Source: Delphinus delphis (lineage: Eukaryota; Chordata; Mammalia; Artiodactyla; Delphinidae). From it: a stretch of DNA of 64,000 nt. Below the pieces are notes generated by a model, which was given only the letters and a program-made list of their open reading frames with translations, was not told the origin of the DNA and made no database searches. The translations under genes and the position numbers were made by a program. The stretch covers positions 52,836,978 to 52,900,977 of the forward strand of contig NC_082684.1 of assembly GCF_949987515.2 (NCBI RefSeq). Reading direction: 5' to 3'. Below are positions 50,001-59,110 of this stretch, one piece after another (positions within the stretch are counted from its first letter, which is position 1; every line of letters begins with the position of its first letter).

Positions 50001-50097
50001 ACTGTAAAAAAAATACAAAACGATTTGAATTTCAGAAGTCCTATTTAGACTAAGTAAATACTTTTTAAAAATTATTTTTAAGCCACCAATTATTTTC
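47036..50097. other. AT-rich non-coding stretch
   Basis: About 3 kb with no recognised gene. It contains a GT-rich microsatellite at 47875-47900. The minus-strand frames of 60-85 codons here show no protein family features. Confidence 0.45.
47875..47900. repeat. (GT)n microsatellite, interrupted
   Basis: GTGTGTGTGTGTATGTGTGT with one A interruption. Confidence 0.9.
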
Positions 50098-50101
50098 TTT
50101 C

Positions 50102-50124
50102 TTTTTTTTTTTTTTTTTTTTTTT
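50102..50124. repeat. Poly-T tract (23 nt)
   Basis: A run of T preceded by TTTCTTTC. No L1 or SINE body follows it on either side, so it is an isolated homopolymer. Confidence 0.9.
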
Positions 50125-50352
50125 GCATAAGAAAACTCATGCTTAGAGACACATTCTTATGGAGTTTGTCAGTGTCCGCCTAGGTAGTTTTATTTTTGCT
50201 TTTCAGAGTTGTGTATATCTAGAAATCCTGAAACTTAATTTTTTTTCCATCTTCCTTGTTATCTTTTGTGATTGTTAATTACAAAATAATGTTAGTGACC
50301 TTTCAACTGTGTTTAACTTTCTAAGCTAAATCTATATTATTGAAGAAGTAAG

Positions 50353-50445
50353 CTTCTAAATTCACTTCTATTTCTAAACAAAAATTCACTTCTATTTCTG
50401 TTTAGAAAGATGACTTCTAAATTCACTTCTATTTCTAAACAAAAG
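50353..50445. repeat. Local duplication of a 31-bp segment
   Basis: The segment starting CTTCTAAATTCACTTCTATT occurs at 50353-50384 and again at 50414-50444. A partial copy (TTCACTTCTATTTCT) lies between them at 50385-50399, followed by GTTTAGAAA, the reverse complement of the TTTCTAAAC in each copy. Confidence 0.9.
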
Positions 50446-51320
50446 TTATGCTCCTTTAAAAAAACACTCCCACCATGGCCAGTTCTCATTGATCCCTACT
50501 ATATGAAAAGACTGTGAAGTACAAAAAGAAGTTAAAATTAATTTATAATAGGGATGAGTCTGACTGTGTTTCTGTAACAAAGCCCTCATTTATTCCTGCT
50601 TAAGACCGTATACAAACTGAATTTAAAATATGAAATATACTTTTATGAGTGTAATAGAGTGTTTAAATGGAAATAAACTCTTTCAGACACATACGGGGCT
50701 GGGGTTCCAAATGCAAAGAACAAAGTAAGTGCTCAGTACCGTCCACATTATAAAGAAGGGTGGTGGACCACTGTCTTAGGACTCGCAAATGCAGTGGCAA
50801 GATACCAGTTTAGTGAGTCTTAGCTGTTCATCTACTTCCAAGGTACGTTAAGAAGTTCAAGATTCAAATAGACTTAAGACTCCTCTGGAAAAAAATGGGG
50901 AAATGCTTCCTTCTCACCTCAAGTCAAATGAGAGAATTTTTAAGATGGCATTCATAGATTTTGTCATAGGTCACCTGGAGTTGAGGAGAGTTCAAAGGTC
51001 TGATATTTGTTTCTCTCGGAGCAATTTAGAGGCAGTAGGCTTTGGCTGGAGCTGCTGGCTTGACTGTCTACCAAAGAGGTTACATGTTGGGAACAAAATC
51101 ACTTCTACTGATGGTGGGAACAAAACGCCTCATTTCCCATGAACCATAATGAATTACAAGGGAGGGGAGCCAGCCCAGAGTGAATTTAAAGGGACTTTTT
51201 CTAGGAGTGCTGCTAGAAGCACAGTCTCTGTTCAGTGGGCTGCCATATGCCCTGGTAGAGTGCTGAGGACTGACCTCAGAAATGGCCAGCTGGAGAAGAG
51301 CTTTGCCACAGCTCCAGGCA
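50446..51320. other. Non-coding stretch upstream of a possible exon
   Basis: No repeat family recognised. It is less AT-rich from about 51130 on, leading into the candidate exon at 51394. Confidence 0.4.
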
Positions 51321-51393
51321 TTTGAGGAATTCCCATGTAACCCACAGAAGCATCCAAAAAGAAAAAGGATTTATACTGAGAAACTACCAGATG

Positions 51394-51432
51394 ATGGAGA
51401 CCTACAGCCAGATGGCATCTGAGGCAATCAAG
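51394..51432 (+). CDS. Possible short first coding exon (weak)
   Basis: A 13-codon reading frame, METYSQMASEAIK, runs from the ATG at 51394 to AAG at 51432, directly followed by GTAGGC, a good splice-donor match (AAG|GTAGG), and then a pyrimidine-rich stretch. An in-frame ATG lies immediately before it. The upstream 250 nt are non-repetitive. This could be an alternative first exon of a gene whose other exons lie outside the window, but a 13-codon frame with a donor site occurs often by chance and I do not recognise the peptide. No acceptor-bounded partner exon is visible in the window. Confidence 0.15.
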
Positions 51433-53794
51433 GTAGGCCTTTCCTTTCCCTTCCCTTGGTCTTCCTTCCCTGATCTAATTCTCTTAAATGGATTCCAAAA
51501 TTAGGGCCAGGGGATAGAGACAGGCAATGGGAATAGGAATGAGAAAAGATTCTGACCTTTCCTCTTGTCTTCACCAAAAAATTTCCCAGGCTGAGCCATA
51601 CCAAGGTTAGCTGAGGTAGGGAATGGAGAAAAGCATTAAATTCTATGAAGTTAGGAGTTCCCTGGACTGGACGTTCTTATTGCTAAAATGTAAATATTTA
51701 GTATGTGAGCACAACATAAAATATTTTATTATTTGGAAATAATAGGAGAATATTTCATCCATGAGTTAGAGAAGAATGAGTCCATAGATCAAGTTTAAGA
51801 GAACAGTGTGGGAAAAAAATAGTTTTCTCATTACATGCTATGGAGTTCAGCCCATTCAATATAAAGATGAAAGTCACTACAAAGATGCATGAAATTCATT
51901 CACAGTATGAGAACAGAATTCCAGTCTGCCCCACTTAGGTATACAGTAGAGGGGCATAAAGTGAACATGATGGATATTAGCATGATGTATTCAAATTTGA
52001 CTTTGGAAAGTGGCTGCCCTTCAATCTGACCTCCCACCACTGATTTCTCTACTTTTTCTTTTGTACGCCTGCATACCCTGGCTCAGGCTTTTTAATTTAA
52101 CTTAATACTGGGACAAAGCTAAGGAGATGCAAAAGAGGAGAATGGATGATCTCATTGACAAGTGGGGAGAAACTATCTTTTTGAACGTTATATAAACTTC
52201 ACCTCAGTCCTTCAAGTCTTTATGATGTGAAAATGTTATCTTTCTCTTTTTTTCCCCATCACCCAACTATACTCCCTACTTTTCCTTTTACAAATAATTA
52301 TCATTTAGAAGAAACACCAACCAAAATGTTTCTGTTTCTTCCTCTTTCACAATAAGCCACCCCCTAAAAGGAGAGGAAGCCAGTAATATGTCCATTTAAG
52401 CAGCTTTCTTTTCATGGTTTAAGCCTTGGGGAACCAGTGTAAATTCTGGATCACAAACACATTATGTTTTTGCTAATAGCCACTGACTGCATAAACTTCC
52501 ACTCAGATTTCTTGTATAATCTGCTCACACATGATTACTAAGGTGTTTTTGCTTTGTTACAGCAAACGAAGTGCTCATATATATCTTCGTGTAAAATTCC
52601 TCTGTTGGCAAGCCATTTTTCTTAAAAATTCCACACTGGGCTAACTCTTTGGTACAATTTTTTTTTTTTTCTTAAGGCAGCGAGTATAAAATTGTGGACA
52701 ATTATTTTTATTTATTACTGCTAAAGAAGATTTTTTAAGCCATAAATAATCCCTTCCCCTTCTGTTGGCGCATAGAGACAAGCTCTAAGAGGTTGAGGGG
52801 GTAGGCTTGTGAGAGCTTCTTGAAAAAAATAACAGTGACTTTGTAGCCTAAAAATACAAAGCTATGCACTTCACATGAACAAAGTATTGACCCAGATTGC
52901 TTTCTGTGTCCTTAAAAGAGTTATGGAAATAAATTATATTTTGCTCTATTGTGTTCCTTTCTTTTCTCTTTGTCAGCCATCATAGCCTCTACTACTGTGG
53001 TATCAAGAAATTGAATTCCATTTCTGACTCATTGCTTTGCTTTTTCTTTTCGCACTTATCATTGCCCCAGACCATTTACAAAGGAACCACATGGCAGCCA
53101 ATGAAGCTGGTGTGCAGTGATTTTGCTCTCTCTCCCCTTCCCTTTTCCTGACTCCCCAATATCTTCTTCACTTTCTTAATTTCTCTCTTTCTTATGGCCG
53201 TCCCCTGTGGATTTTTTTTTTTTTTTGTCTTATTATTTCTTGTCATCTCAGTGGTTGAGAAAGAATGGGTAAGAATGCAAACTGAGAAATTAAAGTTTTG
53301 TTTTGTTTTGTTTTGGTTTGGTTTCTCTCTCTCACCATGTGGATGCCTGCATTCCAACCCTCAGGGTCTCGTTCCTGCCTTAAAGATCCCCTCTTTAGGG
53401 GCAGCCCCAGTATGTGAAAGGTGTCTTCCCTTGCTGCGGGTACCTTACTGGCATCTCAGTTTTGACCTTGGATTTATTCTTCATTGAAACCTCATTGTAC
53501 AGTTGATGGTTTCTGTAGAATTACCAAACCACGAAATAGTGAAATTCAGAACAATGAATATTTATGTAGCTTACATATATAGAGAGACAACCAGATATAC
53601 AGAAATGTAATTATTTTCATTTTATGACCCTGTTAACATAATGATCATTTCTTGATCCATTTTGAGGGTAGACATCTCCTAGTATTTTATACACAAACAT
53701 GGTCTCTGCTGGGAAGTGGTGAGAGGAGGGTTAGGACACATGTTCTGTGTGGCAGTCACTAGGCCCCACATTTTTAGTGTCTTTAAACTTTTGT
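51433..53794. other. Non-coding stretch
   Basis: No gene recognised. It includes T-runs at about 52660-52671 and 53211-53226 and a (GTTTT)n-like tract at about 53296-53322. The frames at 53076-53357 (minus) and 53194-53487 (plus) cross these low-complexity tracts and are not called. Confidence 0.5.
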
Positions 53795-53895
53795 TTGCCC
53801 AAGTGGAAAATGAGGGATATGATAATACCTCCTGTGTAGAATCATTGTGAGGATAAATATGTTAATGTGCAGCTCTTGCCTTCACCACTGATCTC
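53795..53895 (+). mobile_element. MIR relic truncated by an L1 insertion
   Basis: CCCAAGTGGAAAATGAGGGA, ATAATACCTCCTGTGTAGAAT and TTGTGAGGATAAATATGTTAATG match the 3' half of MIRb. It ends at the TSD of the following L1, which evidently landed next to it. Confidence 0.65.
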
Positions 53896-55079
53896 CTGGC
53901 CACTCTTTTTTTTTTTTTTTTAACATCTTTATTGGAGTATAATTGCTTTACAGTGGTGTGTTAGTTTCTGTTTTATAACAAAGTGAATCAGTTATACATA
54001 TACATATATCCCAATATCTCCTCCCTCTTGCATCTCCCTCTGTCCCTCCCTCCCTATCCCACCCTCTAGGTGGTCACAAAGCACTGAGCTGATCTCCCTG
54101 TGCTATGCAGCTGCTTCCCACTAGCTATCGATTTTACATTTGGTAGTGTATGTAAGTCCATGCCACTCTCTCACTTCGTCCCAGCTTACCCTTCCCGCTC
54201 CCCATGTCCTCAAGTCCATTCTCTACATCTGTGTCTTTATTCCTTTCCTGCCCCTAGGTTCTTCATAACCTTTTTTTTTTTTTCAGATTCCATATATATG
54301 TGTTAGCATACGGTATTTGTTTTTCTATTTCTGTCTGACTTACTTCACTCTGTATGACAGACTCTAGGTCCATCTACCTCACTACAAATAACTCAATTTC
54401 GTTTCTTTTTATGGCTGAGTAATATTCCATTGTATATATGTGCCACATCTTCTTTATCCATTCATCTGTTGATGGACACTTAGGTTGTTTCCACATCCTG
54501 CCTATTGTAAATAGAGCTTCAGTGAACCTTGTAGTACATGACTCAACCCAATCCAAAAATGGGCAGAAGACCTAAATAGACACTTCTCCAAAGAAGATAT
54601 ACAGATTGCTAACAAACACATGAAAGAATGCTCAACAACATTAATCATTAGAGAAATGCAAATCAAAACTGCAATGAGGTATCACCTCACACCAGTCAGA
54701 ATGGCCATCATCAAAAAATCTACAAACAGGGCTTCCCTGGTGGTACAGTGGTTGAGAGTCCGCCTGCTGTTGCAGGGGACACGGGTTCGTGCCCCAGTCC
54801 GGGAGGATCCCACATGCCACGGAGCGGCTGGGCCCGTGAGCCATCGCCGCTGAGCCTGTGCGTCCGGAGCCTGTGCTCCACAACAGGAGAGGCCACAACA
54901 GTGAGAGGCCTGTGTACTGCAAAAAAAAAAAAAAAAGAAAGAAAAAATCTACAAACAGTAAATGCTGGAGAGGGTGTGGAGAAAAGGAAACCCTCTTGCA
55001 CTGTTGGTGGGAATGTAAATGGATACGGCCACTATGAAGAGCAGTATGGAGGTTCCTTAAAAAACTGGCCACTGTTTTT
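53896..55079 (-). mobile_element. 5'-inverted (twin-primed) L1 carrying a nested SINE
   Basis: The TSD CTGGCCACT is at 53896-53904 and 55065-55073, extending to 15 bp with one mismatch (CTGGCCACTCTTTTT / CTGGCCACTGTTTTT). From the T-run at about 53906 to about 54540 the sequence is the L1 3'UTR and ORF2 end on the minus strand (EYYSAIKRNEIELF at 54374-54556). From about 54541 to 55064 it switches to the plus strand, with ORF2 codons upstream of that part ([22 protein letters not shown], plus strand from 54620). Compared with the full-length L1 of this window, roughly 75-80 nt between the two parts are missing at the inversion. No coding capacity. A SINE interrupts the plus-strand part at 54730-54941. 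Confidence 0.93.
54713..54958 (+). mobile_element. Cetacean CHR-type SINE nested in L1
   Basis: The body starts at 54730 (GGGCTTCCCTGGTGGTACAG) and ends in an A-run and a short GAAA piece. A perfect 17-bp TSD, AAAAAATCTACAAACAG, is at 54713-54729 and 54942-54958; it is duplicated L1 ORF2 sequence. So the SINE inserted after the L1 did. Confidence 0.97.
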
Positions 55080-55334
55080 GCTTACACCACCCCTGTGCAC
55101 CGGCCGCCAGGTCAGGTGTGCCTCTCACTTCTGGCTGTCCCCTGCCCATTCCCCCTGCCAGGGAAGCTGAGCCTCCAGACAGCCGCCTGCCTGACTCATT
55201 TAGGTCTCTCTCCAAGTCATCAGAGAGGCCAGCTTAGCTAACAATGGACTCATTATCCTCTTATCCTGTTGATTTCACTTTAGTGCTGGAATTAGATTAC
55301 ATTCTTCCTCTGTATGTATTTATTGCTGTGTCTC
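55080..55334. other. Non-coding stretch
   Basis: No gene recognised. It is less AT-rich near 55080-55200. Confidence 0.45.
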
Positions 55335-55465
55335 CACCACTAGAAAGTAAGCCCCAGAAGGACAGGAACTTTTGCTGTTTATTCACAGTATGTCTGTAGT
55401 ATCTGGGACAGTGCCTGGCATGAAATAGAACCAGAATAAGCATAATTTCAATGAATACAGGCAAA
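55335..55465 (+). mobile_element. L2 LINE 3'-end relic
   Basis: CTAGAAAGTAAGCCCCAGAAGG, TTTGCTGTTTATTCACAGTATGTC and GGGACAGTGCCTGGCATGAAAT are the L2 3'-end motifs in order. Confidence 0.75.
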
Positions 55466-55765
55466 AGTAAAAAATGCTTATGAATCCCTTAACAGCCTGC
55501 TTGTCACATAGTAAGAACTCAAATTATGTTATCCATTACCTTTATTATCAATATGATTATTACAGATTGATGCCAACCTATGATAAATCACACGATGAAT
55601 AGTGAGTGTGGAACAATTTCTACACCACAGTCCTGTTTATCTTTTCTGCACTATTCTGAGTTTTTCCTCCTAAGTAAAACCTTGAATCAATATATTTGAC
55701 TGGTTTATCTATTTTCTGAAATCAAACAGGAAAATATTTGTTTTGTTGCACAGAATGTGTGCATC
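55466..55765. other. Non-coding stretch
   Basis: No gene recognised. It begins with a further weak L2-end-like piece (GTCACATAGTAAGAACTCAAAT). Confidence 0.45.
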
Positions 55766-56017
55766 TGACACAGTGATTCTTTTTTTTTTTTTTTTCTTTT
55801 TTGCGGTATGCGGGCCTCTCACTGTTGTGGCCTCTCCCGTTGTGGAGCACAGGCTCCGGATGCGCAGGCTCAGCGGCCATGGCTCACGGGCCCAGCCGCT
55901 CCGCTCCGAGGCATGTGGGATCTTCGCGGACCGGGGCACGAACCCATGTCCCCTGCATCGGCAGGCGGACTCTCAACCACTGCACCACCAGGGAAGCCCT
56001 GACACAGTGATTCTTTT
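55766..56017 (-). mobile_element. Cetacean CHR-type SINE
   Basis: Minus-strand copy. The T-run follows 55780 and the body ends at 55999. A perfect TSD of about 18 bp, TGACACAGTGATTCTTTT, lies at 55766-55783 and 56000-56017. A 5-bp duplication (CCGCTCCGCTCC near 55897) distinguishes it from the other copies. Confidence 0.96.
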
Positions 56018-56214
56018 CCAGGATATATTGTAGCAGCTGTTTTCTAGTCATTCTCAGCTTTGTACTCATGATGTTGTGTCTGATTGATAAGTTTCATTCA
56101 AACTTTAGGTACTGGTTTGTGTTTCTGTTAACACTATTCTATCTATTGGCATTTTAACCTATATACATCTATATAGTTTACCTACCAATTATTTATTTTG
56201 CTACTCTGCTAGTT

Positions 56215-56345
56215 GTCATTTGTTGTACCTATCATTAACCTGATTTTCACAAAACTGTAAGTTCCATGAGAAAAGGGAGTGTTTCTGGGCATTCCTAGTA
56301 CTTATATTATAGGTGTTCAATATATGTTTGTTAACAAAATATTTA
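56215..56345 (+). mobile_element. L2 LINE 3'-end relic
   Basis: ACTGTAAGTTCCATGAGAAAAGG, CATTCCTAGTACTTATATTATAGG and GTTCAATATATGTTTGTTAAC match the L2 3' end. Confidence 0.7.
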
Positions 56346-56907
56346 TTTATGAACTCATCTTGGTAGCTGAAATTAGATTACCCCTTAATTTTCCCAACAA
56401 GTCCTTCAATATGGCCAAAAAATGCCTTGCTTCAATCACTTATTTGGCTTTTTAAGAAATTTACATTATCGAGTGATTTTGTGGGGTTTATGCAACTTTA
56501 TGTTCCTTGAGTCTGGATTCGCTCCCCAACTACTGTGGTATTGTTTCTAGTTATGATTTCTCATCAGATCTCAAAATTAAAATTGCCATAATTTATATCT
56601 GATTAATTAATCTGTTATATCCAAGAGTTTTCAGTCCAAAAAAATTGTTAATATAAAGTACTGATGTTTACTATTCCTCTTTCCTTCATTGTGAGAAACA
56701 GTGCTTTAGTCATATGTTTTGTTTTGTTATCCAGTTAGTTTGTGGCTATTGCAAAAGCCTGGGTGAAACTTGCAATGTGTTAAGTGGGCAAAGTGTGCTT
56801 TAGGTTCTCCTCGTCCTCCCCTAAGGAAGTAGTCACTTCATCTTACCTCTCCTCTATCAAAGCCAGCTGTGAATCAAATTATTTTAGAAATCATTCACTT
56901 CAATATA
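56346..56907. other. AT-rich non-coding stretch
   Basis: No gene or repeat recognised. Confidence 0.5.
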
Positions 56908-57091
56908 AAAATGACAGCTAGGGGCTTCCCTGGTGGCGCAGTGGTTGAGAGTCTGCCTGCCGATGCAGGGGACGCGGGTTCGTGCCCCAGTCCGGGAGGA
57001 TCCCACATGCCACGGCGCGGCTGGGCTGAGCCTGTGCGTCCGGAGCCTGTGCTCCGCAATGGGAGAGGCCACGGCAGAAAATGACAGCTAG
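56908..57091 (+). mobile_element. CHR-type SINE with no poly-A tail
   Basis: The body starts at 56922 (GGGCTTCCCTGGTGGCGCAG) and stops at 57077, inside the 3' GAGAGGCCACGGCAG segment, with no A-run. It is bounded by a perfect 14-bp TSD, AAAATGACAGCTAG (56908-56921 and 57078-57091). About 18 nt are also missing from its middle (GGCTGGGC joined to TGAGCCTG). Perfect TSDs show that the tailless state dates from integration and not from later deletion at the right edge. Confidence 0.94.
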
Positions 57092-57179
57092 CCTAAAATT
57101 ACACTTCTTTGCAAATTTGAATTTTTAATGACCTAAGGTCAGTGGAATTTCAGTCATAATGAAATAGCCATTGGGTCTT

Positions 57180-57560
57180 CAGTGCATCCCTGCTACACCC
57201 CCTAGTCCTATTCCAATCTTGCTTAAATATTTTAAACAGTGCTACCTGCATCACGTGCTCATTATTTCTCTGCTCTCCATATTTGCCTTCCGAACCTGCT
57301 GCCCTAGTCTCTGCACATCATAACCTCTCATGTTGTTGTCACCTTGGAAGGTCTTCTCCTGGACTCTACTTGACCAAATCTCTCATATTAAGGATCTCCT
57401 CAAGAGACATCTTGGCCATGCTGCTTTGCCTGGCCACCCAGTTCAAAGTTCATTCGCTTTACCTTTCAGCTCCCATAAACCTTTATTTATAGTTCTCTTT
57501 GAGGCAAGTGTTTTCTTCCCTGCTCTACAGTCTCTGTGCACAGATCTGTCTTTCCAATTA
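57180..57560 (+). mobile_element. Probable L2 LINE relic
   Basis: CCTTCCGAACCTGCTGCCCT, GTCACCTTGGAAGGTCTTCTCC and the following CTCC-rich stretch resemble L2 ORF2 3' sequence. The overlapping open frames of 60-90 codons (57283-57696) are on L2-like or unassigned DNA and are not called as genes. Confidence 0.5.
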
Positions 57561-58039
57561 CACCGTGATACCAAAGGTAGAGAATGTTTTAGATTGTGAA
57601 TATGCAGTCCCCAGATGGAATCAGAGCTTGCCATGTATTCAGTCCTTAGCTGTGACCTTGCATTTAATTCTACTTTGGGAAGGGATAATGGAGTGAGATA
57701 GGAGAAGTGAAAAAATTTCTATGTAATAATGCCTTGGATTCCAAAGAAAACAACCACATTTTTCCCTCATGTATGCATAATGAGGAAGGCAAAGGGCACC
57801 CTTAGATTGAGACGAAGGTCATTTTATTTTTTATTTTTTGACACTTCTCTTCCCAGGGAACCTCTTGAAGCCTACAGAAAGGGTAAAATCATGCTGAGTA
57901 AGTAAGCATGGGGTTTATATTAGCTCTTCTTTTATGAAATTGGAGCTACCAAGATACAAACTAGAATAGAGGTTTTTTTTCACTCTTCTCTAAAGAGAGG
58001 GTATATAAAATTGTCCAGTGATTCACAATTCTGCCAGTC
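57561..58039. other. Non-coding stretch
   Basis: No gene recognised. Confidence 0.45.
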
Positions 58040-58640
58040 CTAGGTTAACCAGTCACTGGGGCCTAAGGTTGCCCTCTCTCTCCCCAGAGCGGACCCCAAG
58101 ACAAGGTTTCATGAGACAATGGTTTATTAGAAGGTACTCCCAGGAGTGAGGAAATGGCACAGGACAGGACAAGTAAGGATGGAGATAAAACAACGTGTCG
58201 TGGAAAGTACATTGGATTCAGTCTCGCAGGGGGTTCTGGTGATGATGAAGATCACACTTCAAGCTGTCCTCTCCGGGCATGATATCTACATGTCCTCATT
58301 AAGATCTGCCCCCAAGGGTTCATCTCTTCCTGGATGCAGGCAAAGCCGAGTCCAGAGGCTCGGGGGCAGCCCTCCTCTAGGGATCCACAGGTGCTTGCTG
58401 CTGGGAGTGAGGGCACTTCAGAGCCAGTGCACATGCTGGTGAAGGGATCGGTACATCAGCATGGGTGTCGGGGGAGCAGTGGCATAGCTGCAATCCCAGC
58501 CTGCACTCCACATTGGTTTCTGCTGAGAATCCTGGCCCAAGAGGCAGAGCTGATAGGGGCAGTGCACTCCAAGTGCAGGCAATAAGACGGTGCAATGTCT
58601 GTTGAGGGTTTACAAACAAAAGTAAAATAAAACTGGCTAC
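58040..58640 (-). mobile_element. Possible ERV LTR
   Basis: On the minus strand, CTTCTAATAAACCATTGTCTC followed by CTTGTCTTGGGGTCCGCTCTGGGGA resembles the R-U5 end of a mammalian ERV LTR (AATAAA at 58128-58123, then a GTCT…GGGGA end). The region to about 58640 is less AT-rich than its surroundings and gives several chance frames on both strands (58146-58671). No TSD or TG…CA end was confirmed. Confidence 0.45.
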
Positions 58641-58876
58641 AAGTCAGTCTGCTTTTTATTATCACCAGCAATTCTGAATAATGTCACCGATAAAATGCTT
58701 CCAACCCCCTTTCCCTCATCCCGTGTACATTATCTTGGTGTGCTGCCATCCTGGCCCACTCTTAGGTACTTAAATATATAAAATTTTAATCCCTACCATG
58801 CCTAAAAAATAATACTTGGACAAGATATGTATTTTTTTCTAAATGTCAGTCCTTATCCCTATAATTACAAATGATT

Positions 58877-59110
58877 TGGTGATCTTTTTCTTTTTTTTTT
58901 TTTTTTTTTTACGGTACGCGGGCCTCTCACTGTTGTGGCCTCTCCCGTTGCGGAGCACAGGCTCCGGACGCGCAGGCTCAGCGGCCATGGCTCACGGGCC
59001 CAGCCGCTCCGTGGCATGTGGGATCTTCCTGGGGCACGAACCCATGTCCCCTGCATCGGCAGGCGGACTCTTAACCACTGCGCCACCAGGGAAGCCCTGT
59101 TGATCTTTTT
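58877..59110 (-). mobile_element. Cetacean CHR-type SINE with internal deletion
   Basis: Minus-strand copy with its T-run at 58891-58910. The TSD is TGGTGATCTTTTT (58877-58889) against TGTTGATCTTTTT (59098-59110). Near 59027 the usual CCCGGACCGGGGCACG is shortened to CCTGGGGCACG, a deletion of about 5-6 nt within the B-box region. Confidence 0.95.

Noticed and set aside
58146..58671. Cluster of overlapping frames on both strands
   Set aside because: They lie in a less AT-rich, probable LTR region; overlapping frames on both strands with no domain signal a composition effect.
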